Below, piece by piece: positions 1-7,264 of a stretch of 8,838 nucleotides of DNA. Both the position numbers and the translations under genes were made by a program. Position 1 is the stretch's first letter, and every line of letters starts with the position of its first letter. The DNA is from Halorhodospira sp. (lineage in GTDB: Bacteria > Pseudomonadota > Gammaproteobacteria > Nitrococcales > Halorhodospiraceae). The notes beneath the pieces were generated by a model, which was given only the letters and a program-made list of their open reading frames with translations, had not been told where the DNA came from and made no database searches. The stretch covers positions 1 through 8,838 of the forward strand of contig SKYL01000299.1 of assembly GCA_007127935.1 (NCBI GenBank), read 5' to 3'.

Positions 1-248
1 AGCGGGAGCGACGCCTGGAGGGCGATCCCTCCCATCTGGTCCGGCTGCAGCGCGGCGCCGGCCACCCCTTCGAAGCGCTTCTCGTGGAGAAAGAGCACCG
101 CCAACTCCGCCAACCGTCCCCGCTGGAACGTATCGAGGCGTTTCAACACCGGCAACGCCCGCTCGGCGATATGCCACGCCCCCGCCGGCAACCGTTCCCG
201 GCGCAAGAGACCGCGCCGCCGCCACGCTCTGAACCAGTTGACCGGCAA
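1..248 (-). CDS. mtfA: MtfA-like zinc peptidase (M90), N-terminal part, cut by window edge
   Basis: An open minus-strand frame of 82 codons runs off the left edge. It reads MPVNWFRAWRRRGLL near the start and contains FLHEKRFEGVAG followed by a hydrophobic stretch ending ALQASLPL. That pattern matches the N-terminal half of the MtfA family (E. coli: FLQQKRL then the FCLPVL region). In E. coli, MtfA is a cytosolic metallopeptidase that binds the glucose repressor Mlc and so affects ptsG. The HExxH zinc site lies beyond the edge and cannot be checked. I chose the TTG at 248 because AGGAG (255-259) sits six bases upstream and because family members begin close to the WFRxWRRR segment. An in-frame GTG at 296 would add 16 residues but has a poor ribosome binding site. 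The gene is divergent from the TraB-like gene at 361. The family call is by recognition; no alignment was run. Confidence 0.8.
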   Translation of the reverse strand, partial: MPVNWFRAWRRRGLLRRERLPAGAWHIAERALPVLKRLDTFQRGRLAELAVLFLHEKRFEGVAGAALQPDQMGGIALQASLP

Positions 249-360
249 ATCCTTCTCCTCTTCGCGTATCCCTATCGGTGGGCGACTTGGGGTCACCGCC
301 CCGGGTGGGCCATAATCCGCTGCTTCACTATAACAATCGCCCGCACCAAGGAACCGCTCC
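249..360. promoter_or_regulatory. Divergent control region between mtfA-like and traB-like genes
   Basis: These 112 bases must hold the promoters for both divergent genes. On the plus strand CATAAT (311-316) with TTGGGG (287-292) at 18-base spacing is a possible promoter, and TATAAC (329-334) is a second -10-like hexamer. On the minus strand the same A/T island reads TATAGT (332-327), so opposite -10-like elements overlap around 327-334. None has a good -35 match. No clear operator palindrome is visible. The assignment is inferred from motif likeness and gene orientation only. Confidence 0.3.
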
Positions 361-1572
361 ATGGCTGAAACCACACCGTCCGGGCCCCGCCGCAGCGTGG
401 TGGTCGAAGGTACGGAGTTCACCCTCCTGGGCACTGCCCATGTGTCCAAGAGCAGCGTCGACGAGGTGACCGCCGAAGTCCGCAGCGGCCGCTACGACGC
501 CGTGGCCATCGAACTCTGTTCCGGCCGCTACCAGGCATTGATGGACCCGTCGGCCCTGGAGCGGATGGATCTCTTCCAGGTCCTGCGCCGCGGCCAGGGC
601 GGGATGGTGGCGGCCAGCCTCGCGTTGGGCGCGTACCAGCAACGGCTGGCGGAACAGTTGGGCGTGGAACCGGGGGCCGAGATGAAGGCCGCCGCCGTGG
701 AGGCGGAGGCCGCCGGCGCCGAGATCGTCCTCATCGACCGCGATGTCGGCGTCACCCTGCGCCGCGTCTACCACAGCGTACCGTGGTGGCAACGCTTCAG
801 CCTGCTGGGTGGCCTCTTCGCCGGCCTCATCACCCGGGAACAGGTCAGCGCCGAGGATGTGGAGCGCCTCAAACAGGGCGATATCCTCGAGTCGACCTTC
901 CGCGAAGTGGCGATGGGGAGTAAGGCGCTCTACGAGCCGCTCATCGCGGAGCGGGACCGCTACATGGCCGCCCGCCTGGTCCAGGAGTGCGCCGGGCGTT
1001 GCGACCGCGTTCTAGTGGTGATCGGGGCGGGCCATCTGGAGGGGATGACACGCGCGCTGCAAGCGGAAGGCTCCGACACCCTGCTCGACCCCGAATCGGT
1101 GATCCACACCCTCGCCAAGACTCCGCCCCGGGTGCGCTGGCCCCGGGTGCTGCCGTGGATCGTGGTGGCGGTGATCCTGGCCGGCTTCACCCTGGGGTTC
1201 TCCAAGGGGGCGGATGTGGGCTGGGCGATGGTGGGGGACTGGGTGTTGATCAACGGTGGGCTTTCGGCCCTGGGGGTGATCCTCGCCACCGGCCATCCGG
1301 TGACGGTAATCGGGGCGTTCCTGGCGGCGCCGCTCACCTCCATCAATCCGACCATCGGCGCGGGCTTCGTGGCGGCGGCCATCGAGTTGACCGTACGCCA
1401 CCCACGGATCGGGGACTTTCAAGCGTTGCGCACCGCCGTGACCCGTTGGCACGGTTGGTGGACCAACCGGGTGGCGCGGACGTTGCTGGTCTTTCTCTTC
1501 GCCACCATCGGGTCGGCGGCAGGGACTTACATCGCCGGCTTCCGTATCTTCGAGCGCTTGGTCGGGGCGTGA
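361..1572 (+). CDS. TraB/PrgY-family membrane protein (predicted metallopeptidase-like)
   Basis: This 403-aa protein belongs to the TraB/PrgY/GumN superfamily. It has an N-terminal GTAHVS motif (residues 24-29), an ELC motif (51-53), LIDRDVG (124-130), ERDRYMA (197-203) and GAGHLEG (222-228). These are the conserved histidine and acidic positions of the family. The C-terminal third is membrane-embedded: hydrophobic segments lie at about 264-281, 292-310, 313-341 and 374-395, with SINPTIGAGF (327-336), a signature of the long bacterial and archaeal TraB form. Founding members act in shutdown of enterococcal sex pheromone, and the animal Tiki relatives are metalloproteases. The role in proteobacteria is unknown, and a peptidase activity here is inference. 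The ATG at 361 has AAGGA at 349-353. The gene is divergent from the mtfA-like gene and ends four bases from the prfC stop codon, with no terminator between. Confidence 0.88.
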   Translation: MAETTPSGPRRSVVVEGTEFTLLGTAHVSKSSVDEVTAEVRSGRYDAVAIELCSGRYQALMDPSALERMDLFQVLRRGQGGMVAASLALGAYQQRLAEQLGVEPGAEMKAAAVEAEAAGAEIVLIDRDVGVTLRRVYHSVPWWQRFSLLGGLFAGLITREQVSAEDVERLKQGDILESTFREVAMGSKALYEPLIAERDRYMAARLVQECAGRCDRVLVVIGAGHLEGMTRALQAEGSDTLLDPESVIHTLAKTPPRVRWPRVLPWIVVAVILAGFTLGFSKGADVGWAMVGDWVLINGGLSALGVILATGHPVTVIGAFLAAPLTSINPTIGAGFVAAAIELTVRHPRIGDFQALRTAVTRWHGWWTNRVARTLLVFLFATIGSAAGTYIAGFRIFERLVGA

Positions 1573-1576
1573 TCCG

Positions 1577-3130
<1,554 letters not shown>

Positions 3131-3174
3131 GGAGGGCTCCTGCGGTAGGTGGCATGCAAATAGAATGGCGCTGG

Positions 3175-3180
3175 AGTATA
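3175..3180 (-). promoter_or_regulatory. Candidate -10 element of prfC
   Basis: Read on the minus strand these bases are TATACT, one mismatch from TATAAT. Transcription would begin near 3168 and give a leader of about 38 bases before the ATG at 3130. No convincing -35 is found at 16-18 bases spacing (TGCGTG at 17). Supported by position and sequence likeness only. Confidence 0.35.
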
Positions 3181-3265
3181 AGGCATTCGTCCCCCTGCAC
3201 GCACTCGGGAACACCGCGGGCCGAGTCCTGTCCCACCGGGTAACGAGGGTTTACATGGCCCCTGC

Positions 3266-3284
3266 GGCGCCGCACACCGGCGCC
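3266..3284 (+). promoter_or_regulatory. GC-rich hairpin in the region upstream of the DUF4168 gene
   Basis: GGCGCCG (3266-3272) and CGGCGCC (3278-3284) form a perfect 7-bp stem around the loop CACAC. A short GCCCC/GGGGC inverted repeat follows directly (to about 3293). No T-run follows, so it is not a terminator by itself. If the DUF4168 transcript starts upstream of here, this is the first of two stable leader hairpins. Confidence 0.35.
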
Positions 3285-3304
3285 CCGTGGGGCACCTCGT
3301 TTCG

Positions 3305-3334
3305 TGCGGCCTCCAGGGCCGCAGCATTTTTTTT
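3305..3334 (+). terminator. Intrinsic terminator-like hairpin just before the DUF4168 gene
   Basis: TGCGGCC (3305-3311) pairs perfectly with GGCCGCA (3317-3323) around TCCAG, and is followed by GCA and eight Ts (3327-3334). This is the form of a Rho-independent terminator acting on plus-strand RNA. It ends only seven bases before the AAGGAG ribosome binding site of the DUF4168 gene, leaving no room for a promoter between. It may stop antisense transcription coming through prfC from the traB-like gene, which lacks its own terminator, or it may act as an attenuator in the DUF4168 leader. Confidence 0.6.
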
Positions 3335-3352
3335 AGATGTAAAGGAGATCTC

Positions 3353-3772
3353 ATGATGAGTCACCTGTGGACCAAACTCGCCATCGGTATCGTCGCCCTG
3401 ACGCTGGCGGGAGCGGCATCGGCCATGGAGCGCCAACAGCAGCAGCAAGAGCCCGGGATGCAGCAGCAGGAGCCGGGCATGGCGCAGCCGGCGCCCGACC
3501 AGCCGACCTTCTCCGATCAGCAGATCCAGCGCTTTGTCGATGCCTACCTCGACATCATCCAGATCCAGGAGCAGTACACCGGGCAAGTGCAGGCCACTGA
3601 CAGCGCCGAGGAGGCCCGTGAACTGCAGGAGCAGGCAAACAACGAGATGATTGGCGCCATCGAGGAGAACGGCCTCAGCGTCCCCGAGTACTCCGAGATG
3701 GCCAACGCCATGGACATGAACCCGGAACTCCGTGATCAGGTAGCGGCGATGATCCACGAGCAACGACAGTAG
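3353..3772 (+). CDS. Exported DUF4168 protein with Gln-rich N-terminal repeat
   Basis: The 139-aa product starts with a Sec signal peptide: a basic tip (SHLWTK), a hydrophobic core (about 9-20) and a cleavage-like ASA at 22-24. Next comes a low-complexity stretch with two copies of QQQEPGM (30-36 and 37-43), then a domain from FSDQQIQRFVDAYLDI to the C-terminus. That domain matches DUF4168 in form: a helical N-terminal half with FVDAY, a central helix rich in Glu and Gln, GLSVPEYSEMANAM (107-120) and a closing DPELRDQV-like helix. Function of the family is unknown; the protein should be periplasmic. AAGGAG (3342-3347) precedes two adjacent ATGs, at 3353 (5 bases) and 3356 (8 bases). Either could be the start, with a one-residue difference. 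It is flanked by its own intergenic regions and appears monocistronic. Confidence 0.82.
   Translation: MMSHLWTKLAIGIVALTLAGAASAMERQQQQQEPGMQQQEPGMAQPAPDQPTFSDQQIQRFVDAYLDIIQIQEQYTGQVQATDSAEEARELQEQANNEMIGAIEENGLSVPEYSEMANAMDMNPELRDQVAAMIHEQRQ
3440..3481 (+). repeat. Two tandem 21-bp units encoding QQQEPGM
   Basis: Units 3440-3460 and 3461-3481 differ at a few third-codon positions and encode the identical heptapeptide QQQEPGM twice, directly after the signal peptide of the DUF4168 protein. The in-frame repeat and synonymous drift suggest an old duplication kept at protein level. It probably forms a flexible linker. Confidence 0.75.
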
Positions 3773-4002
3773 ATTTGCCGCCTCGACCGCACAGGTCGAT
3801 CTACTGCGTGCGCTCTGTCCCGGTGTTACCGGGGCGGGGCGCCGCTTTATCCGGGCCACCCTTTAACCACGGTCCTTGTATAATCCCCACTCAAATCGCA
3901 GATCCGCGCCCGCGTGGCCTCAGAGCGGCGGACGATGTACCATTGCCCGCTTCCTGGTCACCCAGCCCAAGTGTGGAATCTTGTTCCCGGCAAAGGAGCG
4001 GC
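3773..4002 (+). promoter_or_regulatory. Intergenic region with fabA promoter candidate
   Basis: After the DUF4168 stop come two small hairpins: TCGACC/GGTCGA (3783-3788 with 3794-3799) and CCCGGT/ACCGGG (3819-3824 with 3828-3833). Neither is followed by a real T-run, so termination here is doubtful. A perfect TATAAT (3879-3884) lies 119 bases ahead of the fabA ATG, but no recognisable -35 is found at normal spacing, so an activator may be needed. A transcript from it would carry a leader of about 110 bases. The ribosome binding site AAGGAG is at 3993-3998. Confidence 0.4.
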
Positions 4003-4524
4003 ATGGAGAGACGGCACAGTTACACCTATGAAGAGTTGCTGTTGAGCGGCCACGGGCACCTTTTCGGCCCCGGCAACCCGCAGCTTCCCGCCCCCAATAT
4101 GTTGATGTTCGACCGGATCACCAGCATCCGCGACGACAACGGGGAGCACGGCAAGGGGGAAGTGGTCGCGGAACTCGACGTTCACCCAAACCTCTGGTTC
4201 TTCCGGTGTCACTTCCCCGGCGATCCGGTGATGCCGGGGTGTCTCGGGCTCGACGCCCTCTGGCAGATGGTCGGCTTCTACCTCGGATGGATCGGCGGCA
4301 GCGGCAGCGGACGCGCCCTGGGCTGCGGCGAGGTGAAGTTCACCGGCCAAATCCTCCCAGAGAACCGTAAAGTGGTCTACCGCGTGGTGCTCAAGCGGGT
4401 GATCAACCGGCGCCTGGTCATGGGGATTGCCGACGGCACCGTGACCGTGGACGGCAAGCAGATCTATACCGCCGAAGACCTGAAGGTGGGTCTGTTCCAG
4501 AACCCCGGCGATATCAGCAAGTAG
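4003..4524 (+). CDS. fabA: Beta-hydroxydecanoyl-ACP dehydratase/isomerase FabA
   Basis: FabA dehydrates 3-hydroxydecanoyl-ACP and isomerises trans-2- to cis-3-decenoyl-ACP, the branch point for oxygen-independent unsaturated fatty acid synthesis in the cytosol. The 173-aa protein matches E. coli FabA (172 aa) end to end: GPGNPQLPAPNMLM (22-35), CHFPGDPVMPGCLGLD (69-84), GRALGCGEVKFTGQ and a C-terminal DLKVGLFQ. The catalytic His70 and Asp84 fall at exactly the E. coli positions. The frame is open upstream to 3775, but the ATG at 4003 has AAGGAG four bases upstream and gives the family N-terminus MERRHSYTYEELL. fabB follows after 21 bp, so the two are almost certainly cotranscribed. FabA and FabB are both needed for the pathway. 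Confidence 0.98.
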   Translation: MERRHSYTYEELLLSGHGHLFGPGNPQLPAPNMLMFDRITSIRDDNGEHGKGEVVAELDVHPNLWFFRCHFPGDPVMPGCLGLDALWQMVGFYLGWIGGSGSGRALGCGEVKFTGQILPENRKVVYRVVLKRVINRRLVMGIADGTVTVDGKQIYTAEDLKVGLFQNPGDISK

Positions 4525-4545
4525 AGCGATCGGAGGAAGCAAACC

Positions 4546-5763
4546 GTGCGTCGAGTGGTCATTACTGGCATCGGAGTGGTCTCCTGCATCGGCAATGATG
4601 CGCAGACCGTGACCCAATCACTGCGCGCCGGCCGTTCGGGAATCCGCTTCAAGCCGGATTACGCCGAGGTGGGGCTGCGCAGCCAAGTGGCCGGTGCGGT
4701 CGATATCAATCTGGACGAGCACATCCCCCGCAAGGTTCTGCGGTTCATGGGAGACGCCGCGGCGTTCAGCTACATCTCCATGGAGCAGGCCATTCGCGAC
4801 GCGGGGTTGAGCGAGGATGAGATCTCCAACCCCCGCGTGGGACTGATCGCCGGCTCCGGCGGCGCCTCGACGGCCAATATCGTCGCCGCCAACGACACGC
4901 TGCGTGAACGCGGCGTACGCAAGATCGGCCCCTACGGCGTTACCCGGACCATGGGCTCCACGGTCTCCGCCTGTCTCGCTACACCGTTCCGGATCAAGGG
5001 GGTGAACTACTCCATCACCTCCGCCTGCGCCACCAGCGCCCACTGCATCGGTGTGGCCATGGAGCAGATCCAACTCGGCAAGCAGGACATGATCTTCGCC
5101 GGCGGCGGTGAGGAGGAGCACTGGAGCTTGACCATGCTGTTCGACGGCATGGGCGCGCTCTCCACCAAGTACAACGAGACGCCGGAGCGCGCCTCCCGCA
5201 CCTACGATGCCGATCGGGACGGTTTCGTCATCGCCGGCGGCGGCGGGATGGTGGTGGTGGAGGCGCTGGACCATGCACTGGCCCGCGGCGCCCGCATCCA
5301 CGCCGAAATCGTCGGCTTCGGCGCCACCTCCGACGGCTACGACATGGTCGCCCCCTCCGGCGACGGCGCCGTCCGCTGCATGCGCCAAGCCATGGAGGGG
5401 CTCGACGGCAAGATCGACTACATCAACACCCACGGCACCAGCACCCCGGTGGGCGACGTCACCGAGTTGAAGGCCCTGCGCGAGGTCTTCGGTGACGAGA
5501 TGCCGCCGCTGTCGGCCACCAAGTCCCTCACCGGCCACTCCCTGGGCGCCGCCGGCGTGCAGGAGGCGATCTACTCGTTGCTGATGATGCAGGAGGGCTT
5601 TATCTCTCCGTCCATCAACATCGAGACCCCGGACGAAGCGGCGGCCGGCTTTCCCATCGTCACCGAGTGTCGCGAGGGCGTAGATCTCGATACGGTGATG
5701 TCGAACAGTTTCGGATTCGGCGGCACCAACGCCAGCTTGGTTCTGCGCCGCTATCACGGCTAA
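4546..5763 (+). CDS. fabB: 3-oxoacyl-ACP synthase I FabB
   Basis: FabB is the ketoacyl-ACP synthase that extends the cis-3-decenoyl-ACP made by FabA, committing the chain to unsaturated fatty acids. The 405-aa product is a full-length KAS I/II-type thiolase-fold enzyme (E. coli FabB 406 aa). The nucleophile Cys161 lies in SACATSAHCIG. The two active-site histidines are His296 in THGTSTPVGD and His331 in ATKSLTGHSLGAAG, with Lys326 before it, and a glycine-rich SFGFGGTN lies near the C-terminus. The start is the GTG at 4546 with GGAGG at 4532-4536; the protein then begins RRVVITGIGVVS as expected. It sits between fabA (21 bp) and hemN (16 bp) on the same strand, without visible promoter or terminator in the gaps. 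Adjacency to fabA supports FabB over FabF. Confidence 0.96.
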   Translation: MRRVVITGIGVVSCIGNDAQTVTQSLRAGRSGIRFKPDYAEVGLRSQVAGAVDINLDEHIPRKVLRFMGDAAAFSYISMEQAIRDAGLSEDEISNPRVGLIAGSGGASTANIVAANDTLRERGVRKIGPYGVTRTMGSTVSACLATPFRIKGVNYSITSACATSAHCIGVAMEQIQLGKQDMIFAGGGEEEHWSLTMLFDGMGALSTKYNETPERASRTYDADRDGFVIAGGGGMVVVEALDHALARGARIHAEIVGFGATSDGYDMVAPSGDGAVRCMRQAMEGLDGKIDYINTHGTSTPVGDVTELKALREVFGDEMPPLSATKSLTGHSLGAAGVQEAIYSLLMMQEGFISPSINIETPDEAAAGFPIVTECREGVDLDTVMSNSFGFGGTNASLVLRRYHG

Positions 5764-5779
5764 CTCGCGGAGACCCCCG

Positions 5780-7174
5780 ATGGAACAGCGGCTCGACTTC
5801 GACCCCGACCTGCTTCGCCGCTACGACGTCAGCGGACCCCGGTATACCTCCTACCCCACCGCCCCTCAGTTTCACGAGGAATTCGGGCCTGAGGCATACC
5901 GCCGCGCCGCGGCGGCCAGCAACGAGAGCGCCGAGCCGCGCCCGCTGTCCATTTACGTCCACGTCCCCTTCTGCCGGCAGGTCTGCTACTACTGCGCCTG
6001 CAACCGGGTCATCACCGCCAACTACGCCCGGGCCAGCGGCTATCTGGAACGGCTCTTCGAAGAGATCGCCCTGCAAGGGGAGCTGTTCGCCAGCCAACGG
6101 CCGGTGGAGCAACTCCATCTCGGCGGCGGTACACCCAACTACCTTTCCGATGAAGACCTCACCGCCCTGTTGGGGAACCTGCGGACCCACTTCAACCTGG
6201 AGACCGGGGACCACCGGGAGTTTTCCATCGAGATCGACCCGCGGGATGTGTCCTCCGGTACCATCCAGCAACTGGCGGAGCTCGGTTTCAACCGGATGAG
6301 CGTCGGCGTCCAGGACTTTCATCCCACCGTACAGAAGGCCATTAACCGCATCCAGAGCGCCGAACTGACCGCGTCGGTCATCGAGGCGGGGCGCCGCCAC
6401 GGCTTCCGGTCCACCAACATGGACCTGATCTACGGCCTCCCCCACCAGAGTGTGGAGACCTTCAGCGCCACCCTCGACACCCTCCTGGAGCTGCGGCCCG
6501 AGCGGCTGGCCGTCTACAACTACGCCCACCTGCCCCACCTGTTCAAGGTCCAGCGGCAGATCTCCGAGGCCGACCTGCCCGGCCCCGAAGAGAAGCTGGC
6601 CATCCTGGGGTTGACCATCGAGCGGCTGACCGCCGCCGGCTACGTCTATATCGGCATGGATCACTTCGCCCTGCCCGACGATGAGCTGGCCCAGGCCCAG
6701 AAGAAGGGCCACCTCCACCGCAACTTCCAGGGCTACTCCACCCGGGCCGAGTGCGATCTGGTGGCGCTGGGCTCCACCGCCATTGGAAAGATCGGCAACA
6801 CGTACAGCCAGAACCTCCGGGAGCCCGAGGCGTACCAGGAGCGCATCGCCACCGGCGAGTTGGCGGTCTTCCGGGGCGTTGAACTGGACGCCGACGACGT
6901 GCTGCGGCGGGAAGTGATCACCGACCTGATGTGCCACTCGGAGCTGCCCTTCCGGCGGTACGAGGAGCGGCATGGCATCGACTTCCAGAGCTATTTCGCC
7001 GACGACCTGGAACGCCTTCGGCCGTTGGTCGACGACGGATTGATCACCATTGACCAGGAGCGCATCCAGGTCTTGCCTCGGGGGCGGCTGCTGCTGCGTA
7101 ACGTGGCGATGGCATTCGACCGCTACCTGCATCAAGGCACCACCCAGGGGCAGCGTTTCAGCCGCGTCCTCTGA
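5780..7174 (+). CDS. hemN: Oxygen-independent coproporphyrinogen III dehydrogenase HemN
   Basis: HemN is a radical SAM enzyme that decarboxylates two propionates of coproporphyrinogen III to give protoporphyrinogen IX without oxygen. The 464-aa product parallels E. coli HemN (457 aa) throughout. It has SGPRYTSYPTA (18-28), the iron-sulfur motif HVPFCRQVCYYCAC with Cys65, Cys69 and Cys72 (plus Cys74 as in true HemN), the SAM-binding GGGTPNYL (115-122), SVGVQDF, MDLIYGLPHQ, YIGMDHFALPDDELA, HRNFQGYSTR and a C-terminal FSRVL. The full HemN N-terminus and C-terminus, together with the CxC, separate it from HemW and other HemN-like proteins. The ATG at 5780 has GGAG at 5769-5772. It follows fabB by 16 bp and is likely in the fabAB transcript. 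I saw no FNR-type TTGAT-N4-ATCAA box before it or before fabA. Confidence 0.97.
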   Translation: MEQRLDFDPDLLRRYDVSGPRYTSYPTAPQFHEEFGPEAYRRAAAASNESAEPRPLSIYVHVPFCRQVCYYCACNRVITANYARASGYLERLFEEIALQGELFASQRPVEQLHLGGGTPNYLSDEDLTALLGNLRTHFNLETGDHREFSIEIDPRDVSSGTIQQLAELGFNRMSVGVQDFHPTVQKAINRIQSAELTASVIEAGRRHGFRSTNMDLIYGLPHQSVETFSATLDTLLELRPERLAVYNYAHLPHLFKVQRQISEADLPGPEEKLAILGLTIERLTAAGYVYIGMDHFALPDDELAQAQKKGHLHRNFQGYSTRAECDLVALGSTAIGKIGNTYSQNLREPEAYQERIATGELAVFRGVELDADDVLRREVITDLMCHSELPFRRYEERHGIDFQSYFADDLERLRPLVDDGLITIDQERIQVLPRGRLLLRNVAMAFDRYLHQGTTQGQRFSRVL

Positions 7175-7190
7175 GCCAGTGGGAAGCACC

Positions 7191-7228
7191 CCCCTTCAGA
7201 AACTGCGGTGTGCCGCCGACACAAGGGG
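7191..7228 (+). other. Stem-loop in the 90-bp gap between hemN and the barrel gene
   Basis: CCCCTT (7191-7196) can pair with AAGGGG (7223-7228), enclosing an inner GCGG/CCGC stem (7205-7208 with 7213-7216, loop TGTG). There is no T-run, so it is not an intrinsic terminator. It could be an mRNA processing or stability structure between hemN and the next gene, or chance in GC-rich DNA. No clear promoter is visible in this gap. Confidence 0.25.
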
Positions 7229-7264
7229 TAGGACGAACCTGGCCATCGCGGAGACCGCCGGTCC

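Noticed and set aside
3131..3214. Upstream start for prfC at 3214
   Set aside because: The 28 added residues do not resemble RF3 N-termini, a good AGGAG precedes the ATG at 3130, and a -10-like box lies inside the extra segment.
3783..3833. Two hairpins after the DUF4168 gene as an intrinsic terminator
   Set aside because: Neither stem is followed by a T-run; only TTTAT occurs further down after a GC-rich stretch.
3954..3965. CTGGTCACCCAG before fabA as a FadR-type operator
   Set aside because: Only the left half fits the CTGGTCnGACCAG form, the spacing is one base short, and it lies downstream of the candidate -10 instead of near -40.
4618..5757. Minus-strand open frame of 379 codons opposite fabB
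   Set aside because: Shadow of the GC-rich fabB gene; the product is Gly/Ala/Val/His-rich with no recognisable motif or ribosome binding site.
5660..7189. Long minus-strand open frame of 509 codons opposite hemN
   Set aside because: It mirrors the hemN codons, has a low-complexity Val/Gly/Leu/Asp-rich product and no family pattern, while the plus strand encodes a clear full-length HemN.
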